Below are positions 35,344 to 44,711 of a stretch of DNA of 64,000 nucleotides, piece after piece (position 1 is the first letter of the stretch; the number at the start of each line of letters is the position of its first letter). The notes under the pieces were generated by a model that was not told where the DNA came from, searched no databases, and saw nothing but the letters and a program-made list of their open reading frames with translations. The stretch covers positions 4,774,001-4,838,000 of the forward strand of contig NZ_CP092915.1 of NCBI RefSeq assembly GCF_022557175.1, given 5' to 3'. Position numbers and translations under genes: made by a program. The DNA comes from Mycolicibacterium sp. YH-1. GTDB taxonomy: Bacteria > Actinomycetota > Actinomycetes > Mycobacteriales > Mycobacteriaceae.

Positions 35344-35868
35344 CTACCAGCGGAGCATCGGCATCGGTCGGAGTGGATGTGTCGAGGTCCAGCGCGCCGC
35401 GGTGCGCAGCAGCAGGGCGTGAAAGCCCTCGTATGGGAAAGCCTGCACGACGTCGGATATCTGAGACCGTGTCAGCTCCTTGCGGAGCAGGCCCTTGGTG
35501 ACGTCAACGCGATCGGCCACCCGGAACGTCTCGACCCATTCGTCTCGGCAGGGGCGCACCTTATGGTGCAACGCCACCATCTGCCTCACCCGGTCGACGT
35601 CACCGATGCTGAACTTTGGCGCCAGTTCGTCAACCTGTTGCAGCGAGGGCGGGATGTAGTCCCACCCCGTTATCCAGATTCCGATGTCATGCAGCGCCCA
35701 GGCTAGTGCGATCTCGTCGGGAATCATGTCAAGCCCCAACAGCATTCGCTGATAGTTGAGACCGCGGTACACGTGGTTGCGGTAGCGAACCGCGTCGTCT
35801 CCCAGCCCGTCCCGGAAGTCGTCGAGCACGCTGTCGACAACGGCGTGGCTGGTCAGAACGGTCTGCAC
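35344..35868 (-). CDS. HD-domain protein
   Basis: This 174-residue HD-fold protein has ordered metal ligands: RNHVYRG, the HD pair in WALHDIGIWIT, HH in MVALHHKVR and D in FRVADRVDVT. HD proteins are usually phosphohydrolases; the substrate is unknown. The start is GTG 35868. It converges on the SDR pair with a 16-bp gap. Confidence 0.82.
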   Translation of the reverse strand: MQTVLTSHAVVDSVLDDFRDGLGDDAVRYRNHVYRGLNYQRMLLGLDMIPDEIALAWALHDIGIWITGWDYIPPSLQQVDELAPKFSIGDVDRVRQMVALHHKVRPCRDEWVETFRVADRVDVTKGLLRKELTRSQISDVVQAFPYEGFHALLLRTAARWTSTHPLRPMPMLRW

Positions 35869-36095
35869 AGAATCACCCTAGGCCGTGACACCGTCACCCG
35901 CGCGTGTTCTGCGCGATGCATACCGCTGCAACACTGTGCCCTACGGTGGATGTCACATTTCCGACCAGACTTCCCGGAGCACCAGAGGTGACGCGACTAA
36001 ACTCTCAGCAACAGTTGAAGGGCATTGGGATGAGGAGTATTTGGCGTGATCTCGGGGACGTTGAAGATGCTTACGTCGGTCAGGCTCGCTGAGCG

Positions 36096-37388
36096 GTGAC
36101 GACGACGCGGCGCACCGTGCTTGGGGCGGTGATCATCGTCCTCGGCGTCGCCGTGGCACTCGTTCTCGGAGTCGTCACCGCGGGCGCGGCGGCTGCTGTC
36201 GTGGACGTTCAGGCCGTGTTCCTCGGCGCCGGATTGGTAGCAGTCGTTGCCGTTACATTTCTGTTGGCCCTGTGGGGGTTTCGCCTACTCGGCGTGCAGC
36301 GCCGGACGGCAGCTGCGGCGATCCTGAGCGGCATGGTCGGCATCATGGTGGCCGTCGTGGCTGCGTCGACGATCCTTGTGCCGTTCCGGCTTCAGCCGCC
36401 TACGGAGGTGCCGGCCAGCGTCATGTTCTGGGACCTGCCGTCGGGATCGCGGATAGCGTACGCACACGCAGCGGCGAGTGCGAGCACGACCAGCGAACCG
36501 CCGGTGATCTTTCTCCACGGCGGACCGGGGACGCCAGGCGAGGGCATCCCAATCGGTGGCGCCGAACTCGCCGCCCGGGGATACGACGTCTACGCCTACG
36601 ACCAGGTCGGTGCCGGCCGGTCCACCCGGCTCGACGACGTCAACGAATACACCGTGCAGAGGCAGGTGGACGACCTAGACGAGATCCGACAAATCCTTGG
36701 CGCTGAGCAGCTCATTCTCGTCGGCCGCTCATGGGGAGGGTCACTGGCCGCCCAGTACCTGGCGGCGCATCCAGACCGGGTGGCCAAGGCGGTCTTCGTG
36801 GTGCCAGGAGCGATCTGGCCGTCGGCGTACCCCGATGGCGTCGGTGAACCGTGGCACTCAATGACCCCCTCAACGCAATCGCGCTACGACGAACTGACGA
36901 GCAACCTTCGAGTGCTTGTTCAGTCATTGTTGCTTCGCGTCAATCCGTCCGCCGCCCACGCCTTCGTTCCGGATGCAGAGGCCGACTCATGGATGCACGA
37001 AGTCGCTTTGACCGGTCTAGACGGCGCGTCGTGCGCACGCGGTGCCACGGCGGACGCGCACGACAATCCTCAGGGTTTCTACGTGAACCAAATGACCACT
37101 GCGGATTTCGACTCCATACCTGATCCGCGTCCACGTCTGAGCGGAGTTCGGGTGCCGGTACTGGTCATCGGAGCCCAATGCGACTTCATCCGCTGGCCAG
37201 TCACGCGTGAATATCGGGACGTGTTCCCCAACTCGACGCTGGTCGAGGTCCAGGGTGCCGGTCACGCGGTCTCCGCGGAGCAGCCTGCGCTCTACACGGA
37301 ATTGCTGAAGACCTTCCTCGACGGTCAGCAGCTGCCGCTGCCGGCCTATAGATCCGAAGACCCCCCTGCCGGACGGTGGACGCGCTAA
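36096..37388 (+). CDS. Membrane-anchored alpha/beta hydrolase (prolyl aminopeptidase-like)
   Basis: This 430-residue protein starts with three hydrophobic segments in the first 100 residues (AVIIVLGVAVALVLGVVTAG, FLGAGLVAVVAVTFLLALWG, ILSGMVGIMVAVVAASTILV), followed by an alpha/beta hydrolase domain. The domain has VIFLHGGPGTPG (the HGGPG oxyanion motif of S33 proline iminopeptidases), nucleophile GRSWGGS, acid region VIGAQCDFIRWP and His in GAGHAVSAEQP. The start is GTG 36096 without an evident Shine-Dalgarno. The hydrolase domain should lie on one membrane face. The following luciferase-like gene starts 15 bp downstream. Confidence 0.85.
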   Translation: MTTTRRTVLGAVIIVLGVAVALVLGVVTAGAAAAVVDVQAVFLGAGLVAVVAVTFLLALWGFRLLGVQRRTAAAAILSGMVGIMVAVVAASTILVPFRLQPPTEVPASVMFWDLPSGSRIAYAHAAASASTTSEPPVIFLHGGPGTPGEGIPIGGAELAARGYDVYAYDQVGAGRSTRLDDVNEYTVQRQVDDLDEIRQILGAEQLILVGRSWGGSLAAQYLAAHPDRVAKAVFVVPGAIWPSAYPDGVGEPWHSMTPSTQSRYDELTSNLRVLVQSLLLRVNPSAAHAFVPDAEADSWMHEVALTGLDGASCARGATADAHDNPQGFYVNQMTTADFDSIPDPRPRLSGVRVPVLVIGAQCDFIRWPVTREYRDVFPNSTLVEVQGAGHAVSAEQPALYTELLKTFLDGQQLPLPAYRSEDPPAGRWTR

Positions 37389-37403
37389 CGCAGTGGTGCC
37401 ACG

Positions 37404-38624
37404 GTGACTCAGCCGGAAGTCACCCCAAGAACGCAGGCGCCGGACAAGAATCAGCGGATGCGCTTCGGAAATTTCATGGCTCCCTTCCACCCCACCGGTC
37501 AGAACCCCACGCTCGCCATCGAGCGAGACCTCGATCTGATCGTGACGATGGACCGTCTCGGATTCGACGAGGCATGGATCGGCGAGCACCACTCCGCCGG
37601 GTTCGAGATCATCGCGTCGCCGGAGGTCGTCATCGCCGTCGCCGCGGAGCGCACCAAGCACATCAAGCTCGGCACGGGCGTCAGCTCGCTGCCCTACCAC
37701 CACCCCTTGATGCTCGCCGATCGGATGGTCCTGCTCGACCACCTCACCCGCGGTCGCGTGATGCTCGGTTGCGGCCCTGGCCAACTCACCTCCGACGCGC
37801 ACATGCTCGGCATCCCGGCCGACGAGCAGCGGCCGCGTATGGAGCAGTGCCTCGACGCCATCATGCGCCTGCTTCGCGGCGAGACCGTCACCATGCACAC
37901 CGACGGGTTCACCCTGCAGGATGCCCGCCTGCAGCTCAAGCCGTACAGCGACCCGTGCTTCGACGTCGCGGTCGCGGCGTCCTTTTCCCCCACCGGCCCG
38001 CGTGGCGCGGGAAAGCACGGCATCGGCATGCTGTCGATTGCCGCCACCGCGAAGCAGGGCATGAATCTGCTTGCCCACCACTGGTCTACGTGGGAGGAAG
38101 TGGCGCTTGAGAACGGCCACGTCGCCGACCGCTCGAAGTGGCGGCTCGTCGGCCCGATGCACCTCGCCGAGACCCGCGAACAGGCCGAGCGTGATGTCGA
38201 GTACGGCATCGCGGAGTTCTCCCGCTACTTCTCACACATCCTGCCTGCGGGACCGGTACAGGGTGAGACGCCGGCCGAGATCATCGCCAACAACCGCGAG
38301 TCCGGCTTCGCCGTGATCGGCACCCCCGAGGACGCGATCGCCAAGATCGAAGAACTCATCGAGGCGAGTGACGGCGGCTTCGGGGCCTTCCTGCTCTTCG
38401 ACCACGACTGGGCGCCGCCGGCGGCAAAACTGCACAGCTACGAGCTGTTCGCGCAGTATGTGATGCCGCACTTCACCGGCCAACTCGCGGGGCCGGCCGC
38501 CTCATGCGAATGGGTGACTGAGAGCGGGACCGAGTTCGTCGACCGCGCCGCGCACGCCATCGGCAAGGCGATCGAGGACCACGCCGCGGAGCAGAGTGCC
38601 AAGCAGGCGCCCGCGATCGACTGA
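37404..38624 (+). CDS. Luciferase-like flavin-dependent monooxygenase
   Basis: This 406-residue LLM-class flavoprotein resembles limonene monooxygenase-type proteins: MRFGNFMAPFHPTGQNPTLA, DEAWIGEHHSAGFEIIASPE, LGTGVSSLPYHHPLMLADRM and GRVMLGCGPGQLTSDAHMLG. The start is GTG 37404; ATG 37458 (MRFGNF) is an alternative closer to the domain. It probably oxygenates a hydrophobic substrate with reduced flavin. It is likely operonic with the preceding hydrolase and convergent with the helicase gene. Confidence 0.87.
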   Translation: MTQPEVTPRTQAPDKNQRMRFGNFMAPFHPTGQNPTLAIERDLDLIVTMDRLGFDEAWIGEHHSAGFEIIASPEVVIAVAAERTKHIKLGTGVSSLPYHHPLMLADRMVLLDHLTRGRVMLGCGPGQLTSDAHMLGIPADEQRPRMEQCLDAIMRLLRGETVTMHTDGFTLQDARLQLKPYSDPCFDVAVAASFSPTGPRGAGKHGIGMLSIAATAKQGMNLLAHHWSTWEEVALENGHVADRSKWRLVGPMHLAETREQAERDVEYGIAEFSRYFSHILPAGPVQGETPAEIIANNRESGFAVIGTPEDAIAKIEELIEASDGGFGAFLLFDHDWAPPAAKLHSYELFAQYVMPHFTGQLAGPAASCEWVTESGTEFVDRAAHAIGKAIEDHAAEQSAKQAPAID

Positions 38625-38625
38625 G

Positions 38626-41040
38626 TCATGGCCTTCCGTCCCGGCCCACCCATGCGAGGAACTCGGCAGCGGAGAAAACGGGCTTGCCCCACTCGCGCGC
38701 CTTGCGGGCCTTACCGGACTGGCTGCCGACCTCCGCGGTGATCAGCACCTCGCAGCGCGTCTTGGAGACCGACGCCACCGGCACCAGTCCGGCCCGCGCC
38801 GCCAGGTCCTGCATGTCGTCGCGCTCGACGATCCGGCCTGCCCCGTCCTCGGCGGTTCCGGTGAAGCACACCCGCGCGCCGGGCACCAGGACCGAGGCGA
38901 TGTCGCCGCCGGCGAGGACGGACTCGAGCGTCTCGCCCACTATCGCGATCCCCAAGAACCGCTCGGCCTCGCGCAGGCGGCCCAGTACCTCCACTGTCAC
39001 GGGTGTCCGCGATGCAGCAGAACGCAATTGGTCAGCAACTGTGTGCCGAGCGGCCGAATGCCAGGGCGTGTCGGTATCCGCACCGGATCCCGTGTCCATC
39101 GGTTGGGAGGCGTCATGTCCCAGCAGGGTCGCGCCGATGCGGCGGCTGATGTCCAGCAGTGCCGACAGCCCCGGGAGGTGAGCCGATGCCGGGGTCGGCT
39201 CACTGGGGGTTCGGCTGACGAGGTGCCCCGAGAAGGACTCCAACTCGGCGTCCTCGAACGGCGACGAACCGGAATCCTCGCGAGCCGAACCGGAGAACGC
39301 GTCAAGCACGGCCCGGGCGCGCTCGAGCGCCGTGGTCGCCGAAAGGCCGCGACGGTGTTCCGGGGTGAGAGCCGACTTCGGCACGTCGGCGCCCAGGGGT
39401 ATGGGCATGACGAGCCCGAGGCGCTTGAGTTCGAAGTCGATGAGGCCCAGCACGTCATCGATACCGACGCCGACCGGTGTGCAGCCAGCCAACATCGGCG
39501 CGACGATCCCCCAGACCTCGGCCAAGGTCGGTGCCAACAGCACGTCGGACACCGTGATTCCGTAGGCCTGCCGGGCATCGGCGAGATCGCGCTGCGGGTT
39601 GACCAGCGTGCTCAGTGAGGTTCCGTCGTCGAACGCGACGGCGAACTCCACCGGCCGTGGCCGTGACATCCGGCCCTCGTCGCCGACTGTCAACATGCCG
39701 ATCCCGCAGTAGCGCCGGGCCCGGTCGTCACGCATTGCCTGGCGCAGAAACCGGACCACCCGTCGGTCAGTCTTCAAGTCCCTGGGCAGCACCGGCCGTT
39801 TGAGCACCAGCCCGCTCATCGAGGTACACCGGCTCAACGCGACGTACAGCTGACCGGACGAGAACATTCCGCCACTCAGGTCGACGACCATGCGCTCCAG
39901 CGTCTGACCCTGGCTCTTGTGGATGGTGATGGCCCACGCGAGCTTGAACGGCAACTGCGTGTAGGTGCCGATCACCTCGCGGCGCAGCGACCCGCCGTCG
40001 ACGACCGGCGTCGTCGCCTCCCATGTGTAGGGCCGCACATCCGCGGTATCGCCATCGGCGAACTCGACGGTGACCACCAGGCCGTCGTCCATTCGTGCTG
40101 CGGTCACACGTCCCAGCGTCCCGTTGACCCAGCGATCGAATTGGTCGTTGGTCAGCATCATGATCTGTGCGCCGATCTTGAATCGCAGCGTCTCCTCGAC
40201 TGGCGGGTCGAAAAGGCTCAGATCACCGGATCGTGTCGCGATGTAGGCGATTTCGTCGCCCGGCAACCGCTCCAGACGCTCACGGTTCCTGGCGGTGACG
40301 ATTCGATTTGTGGGCGCGAGCGTAAGCCAGAACTCGTCGTCGGGTGGGACGAAGTCCGGGTCTGTTCGGGCGTTCAGCTGCTCACGGGCATGCCCCACCA
40401 GCACGCCCTCGCGAATCTCGTTCAGAATGGCCGCCATTCGGTCGTCACCCTGCTGACGGAAGACGGTGGTGAGGGCGACCGTCGGGAAGTCGTCGGCGTG
40501 AAAGCTGTCGGCGGAGAAGAAGTACGGGGTGGCATATCGCGCGTTGAGGTAGCCCGCCTCGGCCTCGTGGACCACGGGCGGCAGCTGATAGAGGTCGCCG
40601 ACGAGGACCACCTGAACTCCCCCGAACGGTGCTCCCGGTACGGGACCGAATCGTGTCAGCGCCGCCGCGACCTGGTCGAAGAGATCGGCCCGAACCATCG
40701 ACGACTCATCGATGATCAAAGTGTCGAGCGACCCGAGCAGCTTGGCGAAACGGCCCGGGTAGTACCGGCCGGTGCGGACGTCGTCGAGCGTCGTCGTCGT
40801 GGAGAAGCTGAACAGCCGGTGGATGGTGTACCCGTCGACGTTCAGCGCGGCGATGCCGGTCGGGGCGACGACGACCACATTGCGGTCGGTCTCGGCGATG
40901 AAGCGCCGGATCAGCGTCGACTTGCCCGTACCCGCCTTCCCGGTCAGAAACAAGTGCCTGCCGCCGCCGAGCAGTGCGAGCGCGTCCTTGAACTCGTCGG
41001 TCAGGACGAGTTCACGGTCCGACCCGGTCATCCTGAACAT
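38626..41040 (-). CDS. Pif1/RecD-like helicase with C-terminal BRCT domain
   Basis: This 804-residue protein has three parts. Residues 1-430 form a superfamily 1 helicase: Walker A GKAGTGKSTLIRR, LIIDESSMVRADLFD, GDLYQLPPV, TTVFRQQGDDRM and AITIHKSQGQTLERMVVD with LYVALSRCTS. Residues about 460-570 look like a degenerate DnaQ-type exonuclease segment (VEFAVAFDDGTSLSTLVNPQRD...GVGIDDVLGLIDFELKRLG), without a clear DxE. The last 100 residues form a BRCT domain (GARVCFTGTAEDGAGRIV to WGKPVFSAAEFLAWVG). It probably unwinds DNA during repair or replication stress. The start is ATG 41040; ATG 41031 is possible. Confidence 0.87.
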   Translation of the reverse strand: MFRMTGSDRELVLTDEFKDALALLGGGRHLFLTGKAGTGKSTLIRRFIAETDRNVVVVAPTGIAALNVDGYTIHRLFSFSTTTTLDDVRTGRYYPGRFAKLLGSLDTLIIDESSMVRADLFDQVAAALTRFGPVPGAPFGGVQVVLVGDLYQLPPVVHEAEAGYLNARYATPYFFSADSFHADDFPTVALTTVFRQQGDDRMAAILNEIREGVLVGHAREQLNARTDPDFVPPDDEFWLTLAPTNRIVTARNRERLERLPGDEIAYIATRSGDLSLFDPPVEETLRFKIGAQIMMLTNDQFDRWVNGTLGRVTAARMDDGLVVTVEFADGDTADVRPYTWEATTPVVDGGSLRREVIGTYTQLPFKLAWAITIHKSQGQTLERMVVDLSGGMFSSGQLYVALSRCTSMSGLVLKRPVLPRDLKTDRRVVRFLRQAMRDDRARRYCGIGMLTVGDEGRMSRPRPVEFAVAFDDGTSLSTLVNPQRDLADARQAYGITVSDVLLAPTLAEVWGIVAPMLAGCTPVGVGIDDVLGLIDFELKRLGLVMPIPLGADVPKSALTPEHRRGLSATTALERARAVLDAFSGSAREDSGSSPFEDAELESFSGHLVSRTPSEPTPASAHLPGLSALLDISRRIGATLLGHDASQPMDTGSGADTDTPWHSAARHTVADQLRSAASRTPVTVEVLGRLREAERFLGIAIVGETLESVLAGGDIASVLVPGARVCFTGTAEDGAGRIVERDDMQDLAARAGLVPVASVSKTRCEVLITAEVGSQSGKARKAREWGKPVFSAAEFLAWVGRDGRP

Positions 41041-41166
41041 TCAACACGCTCAGGAGTTCTTCGAGACAGAAGGACCTCCCCGAAGCCGCCCGGCAGGGGA
41101 TGGACATTCCAATGTCCCGGGCGAAAGATCAAGTGAGCCGCCCTGTCCGCGAGCCTTGGAGGAGTC

Positions 41167-42591
41167 ATGACCACGACTGATCCGACGTTCTACCGCAGCC
41201 CGGTCCAGGCGGTTGCCGCCGCCCCCGAACGACTCGCCTACGTGGTGGCATTCGACCCGACGAGCAAGCAGAACGACGCGCTTGCCGTGGTCGACTGCGA
41301 CCCCGAGTCCACCACTTTCGGTGGTGTGGTCGGCTGGACCGAGCTACCTACATCCGGCAACGAACTACACCACTTCGGCTGGAACGCGTGCTCGAGCGCG
41401 CTCTGCCACGACGGACATGGCGAGCACGGGCACGGCCGTCACGAGGCACTCGAGCGGCGGTATCTGCTCGTGCCGGGCCTGCGCTCGTCGCAGATCTATG
41501 TCCTCGACACCAAGCCCGATCCTCGCCATCCGGTGGTGACCCACACGATCGAGGCCGATGAGCTGGCGGCCAAGGCCGGTTACTCACGCCCGCACACGGT
41601 GCACTGTGGACCCGGAGGCATCTTCATGTCGGCGCTGGGAGGCGCCAACGGCTCGGACGGTCCCGGCGGCATCGCGCTGATCGACCACGACACGTTCGAG
41701 GTCATCGGCCCTTGGGAGGTCGACCGCGGACCGCAAGTCCTGGCGTACGACGTCTGGTGGCACCTCAATCACGACACCGTGATCACATCGGAGTGGGCCT
41801 CACCGTCGATGATCGAGGACGGGCTCAACCCCGAGGACTTGCTCGGGCACAAGTTCGGCCACCACATCGACTTCTGGAGCATGTCCGAGCGGAAGCTGAC
41901 TCAGCGCGTCGACCTTGGTGAGCAGCACCAGATGACGCTCGAGCTGCGACCCGCGCACAACCCCTCCAAAGCGTGGGGATTCGTCGACACGGTCATCAGC
42001 ACCGAGGACCTGTCCGCGTCGGTGTGGCTGTGGCACAAGGACGGTGATCAGTGGGCGGTCGACAAGGTCATCACGATCCCGGCCGAGCCCGCCGACCCCG
42101 ACGACCTGCCGCCGCTGTTGAAGTCCTTCGGTGCGGTTCCACCGCTGGTCACCGATATCGATCTCTCAGTCGATGATCGATGGCTGTACGTATCATGCTG
42201 GGGCACTGGCGAACTCAAGCAGTTCGATGTCAGCGATCCGCTCCATCCGCGCGAGACGGCGTCGGTGCACCTCGGCGGAATCGTGCGGCGCGAACCGCAT
42301 CCGGCGGCTCCTGAGTCGCCGCTGGCCGGTGGACCGCAGATGGTCGAGATCAGCCGCGACGGCCGTCGGGTGTACCTGACGAACTCGCTGTACTCGTCGT
42401 GGGACGACGTGTTCTATCCCGATGGCGTCGGGGCGTGGATGACGAAACTCGATGCCGACATCTCCACGGGAGGCCTTGTTCCCGACAGCACGTTCCTTCT
42501 GCGCGGCGACGACTTTCGTGGCCTCCGAGTGCACCAGACCCGACTCCAGGGTGGCGACGCCTCAAGCGATTCGTACTGCTACACCCGCTAA
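41167..42591 (+). CDS. Selenium-binding protein/methanethiol oxidase (SELENBP1 family)
   Basis: This 474-residue beta-propeller protein matches the SELENBP1/SBP56 family; characterised members oxidise methanethiol to formaldehyde, H2S and H2O2. The conserved Cys block is HHFGWNACSSALCHDGHG, and further family motifs are SRPHTVHCGPGGIFMS, HHIDFWSMSER, the propeller strand WLYVSCWGTGELKQFD and SYCYTR at the end. The insertion HDGHGEHGHGRHEA is His-rich and could bind metal. A sulfur role would fit other sulfur genes in the window, though these are 36 kb away. Confidence 0.92.
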   Translation: MTTTDPTFYRSPVQAVAAAPERLAYVVAFDPTSKQNDALAVVDCDPESTTFGGVVGWTELPTSGNELHHFGWNACSSALCHDGHGEHGHGRHEALERRYLLVPGLRSSQIYVLDTKPDPRHPVVTHTIEADELAAKAGYSRPHTVHCGPGGIFMSALGGANGSDGPGGIALIDHDTFEVIGPWEVDRGPQVLAYDVWWHLNHDTVITSEWASPSMIEDGLNPEDLLGHKFGHHIDFWSMSERKLTQRVDLGEQHQMTLELRPAHNPSKAWGFVDTVISTEDLSASVWLWHKDGDQWAVDKVITIPAEPADPDDLPPLLKSFGAVPPLVTDIDLSVDDRWLYVSCWGTGELKQFDVSDPLHPRETASVHLGGIVRREPHPAAPESPLAGGPQMVEISRDGRRVYLTNSLYSSWDDVFYPDGVGAWMTKLDADISTGGLVPDSTFLLRGDDFRGLRVHQTRLQGGDASSDSYCYTR

Positions 42592-42713
42592 ACGTCACCC
42601 CTCCCCAGCACGCCGCAGTTGAGGCGGATGCCTCATGTGCCGCCATCGATGCCCGGTGGACGATTTCCTCATGGCTTCTGGAACGCCATATGCGAAAAGC
42701 ATGGGAGGCAGTC

Positions 42714-44711
42714 ATGTTCACCACCGAGGAGCTGGCAGGAATTCCGCTGTTCTCGGGGCTTGAGGACAAGGCACTCGAATACCTTGCCGGCGAAGTTGAG
42801 GACATCCATCTCACGCCTGGGGAGTACGTAGCCCATGAGGGCGACGGTCGCGCCCTGGCGATCGTGGTCGAGGGTCAGGCAGAGCTGACGAAACTCGTGA
42901 ACGGCGTCGAGCAGGTGATCGGTGTCCGGCATCCCGGGGAGCTCGCAGGCGAGATCCCCATGACGCTCGGCACTCCCCTGCCCGCCAGCATGCGGGCCGC
43001 CGAGACGTCGCGCGTCCTGAAGGTGACCACGGAGGTGTTCCACACCCTTGCGGCGATGGCGCCCGAGATCTCCGCAACGGTCGGTGCTGCCGCATTGGAT
43101 CGCATGGAGATGCTCAAGATCGCCGCCGCACAGCCGCCCGAGCCGGGGATCTTCGTCATCGGTCCGCGCCTGGATCCGGGCGTTCACAGCTGTGACAGCT
43201 TTCTGCGCCGCAACCAGATCCCCTACGAACGCCTTGACCCAGACGATCCCGGCGCTATTGCACGGACCGGAGGTCGTGTCTCCGCAGCCGCCCCGTATCC
43301 GGTGGTGGTGCTCCGCGATGGCACCCGGTTGATCGCGCCGACGATGCGTGACGTCGCCACGGGCGCTGGGCTGACAGTCGCGCCGGGCTCGGCGCGATAC
43401 GACCTGGTGATCGTGGGCGGTGGCCCGGCGGGCCTGACGGCGGCGGTCAACGGCGCATCTGAGGGGCTGCAGACCGGGCTGATCGAGTCCTTCGCCCCGG
43501 GCGGGCAGGCCGGCACCTCGACCAGGATCGAGAACTACACGGGGTTCCCATTCGGCGTCTCCGGAGACGAACTCGCGAGCCGGGCACTGCAGCAGGCGAG
43601 ACGATTGGGCGCTGAGATCGTCGTGACCCGACGGGTCGAGGCCATTGACCCCGCCGAGATGACCGTCACGCTGGATGGCGGGGACGTTCTTCAGACGAGG
43701 TCGATCGTTCTCGCGATGGGCGTGCAATGGCGGCGCCTCGACGTCGATTCGATCGATCGCTTCGTCGGCTCCGGCGTCTATTACGGTGCCGCACGCAGCG
43801 ACGCCAACCTCACGCAGGGTAACGATGTGTACCTGATCGGCGGCGGCAACTCGGCCGGCCAGGCCGCGATCTTCCTCGCCAGCCACGCGCGGTCGGTGAC
43901 GCTGCTCGTGCGAGGCGAATCGCTGGCGGCGGGCATGTCCGCCTACCTCGTTGAGCAGATCGCGACGAAGGCCAACATTCGGGTGGAAACCGGATCCGAG
44001 GTTGTCGCGGTACACGGCGACGAACGCCTCGAGGCGATCGACGTCATCGACCGCAGGACCGGCGTCACATCCCGACGGGACACCGGGGTGCTCTTCGTCC
44101 TCATCGGCGCTCAGGCATCGAGCGACTGGCTGCCCTCGCAGATCGCCCGCGACGAACACGGTTTCGTCTTGACGGGAGTGGACGCAATGAGGGCCGAACA
44201 GTGGACGGCCGACCGCGAGCCTTTCGCCCTCGAGACGAGCGCCCCGGGAGTGTTCGCCGTCGGCGACATCCGTTCCGGATCGGTGAAGCGCGTCGCGGCA
44301 TCCGTGGGTGAGGGCGGCGTGGCGATCGCCCTCGTGCACCGCTACCTACAACTACTGCCAGCTGTGCACGCACAGTCGGATGCGTTGGCGCCGAACGTCA
44401 CCGACGTCCCAGACCGAAAGCGTTTTGAGATCACAGCCGACGGGACTGTCCTCGGCTTCGCCGAGTATCGACGCCGGCCCGGAGTCATCGCCTTCACTCA
44501 CACCGAGATCGACCCGTCGCACGAGGGCGACGGGCTGGGCACGCTGCTCGTCAAATCCGCGCTGGACACCGCACGGGCGCAGGGGCTAGCGGTGATACCC
44601 GTCTGTCCGTTCGTCCAGAGATTCATCGCCCGTCATCACGAGTACCTCGATCTCGTGCCGGTGCAACGTCGCAAGAAGTTCGCGCTGGACTGGCAGGTGC
44701 AGCCGAACTGA
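42714..44711 (+). CDS. cNMP-binding/thioredoxin-reductase-like/GNAT fusion protein
   Basis: This 665-residue protein has three domains. Residues 1-130 form a CRP-type cyclic-nucleotide-binding domain (IPLFSGLEDKALEYLAGEVE, VEGQAELTKLVNG, GELAGEIPMTLG). Residues about 140-560 form an FAD/NAD(P) oxidoreductase of thioredoxin-reductase fold (YDLVIVGGGPAGLTAAVNGA, FAPGGQAGTSTRIENYTGFP, VYLIGGGNSAGQAAIFLA, APGVFAVGDIR) in which the redox CxxC is missing. The last 90 residues resemble a YjdJ-type GNAT (FTHTEIDPSHEGDGLGTLL, CPFVQRFIARHHEYLDL). ATG 42714 has GGGAGG 6 bases upstream. It ends exactly where the convergent desaturase gene ends. Confidence 0.9.
   Translation: MFTTEELAGIPLFSGLEDKALEYLAGEVEDIHLTPGEYVAHEGDGRALAIVVEGQAELTKLVNGVEQVIGVRHPGELAGEIPMTLGTPLPASMRAAETSRVLKVTTEVFHTLAAMAPEISATVGAAALDRMEMLKIAAAQPPEPGIFVIGPRLDPGVHSCDSFLRRNQIPYERLDPDDPGAIARTGGRVSAAAPYPVVVLRDGTRLIAPTMRDVATGAGLTVAPGSARYDLVIVGGGPAGLTAAVNGASEGLQTGLIESFAPGGQAGTSTRIENYTGFPFGVSGDELASRALQQARRLGAEIVVTRRVEAIDPAEMTVTLDGGDVLQTRSIVLAMGVQWRRLDVDSIDRFVGSGVYYGAARSDANLTQGNDVYLIGGGNSAGQAAIFLASHARSVTLLVRGESLAAGMSAYLVEQIATKANIRVETGSEVVAVHGDERLEAIDVIDRRTGVTSRRDTGVLFVLIGAQASSDWLPSQIARDEHGFVLTGVDAMRAEQWTADREPFALETSAPGVFAVGDIRSGSVKRVAASVGEGGVAIALVHRYLQLLPAVHAQSDALAPNVTDVPDRKRFEITADGTVLGFAEYRRRPGVIAFTHTEIDPSHEGDGLGTLLVKSALDTARAQGLAVIPVCPFVQRFIARHHEYLDLVPVQRRKKFALDWQVQPN

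Noticed and set aside
42669..44339. A 556-codon minus-strand frame opposite the cNMP/FAD/GNAT gene
   Set aside because: It is an antisense shadow with Arg/Gly/His-rich, non-protein-like sequence.
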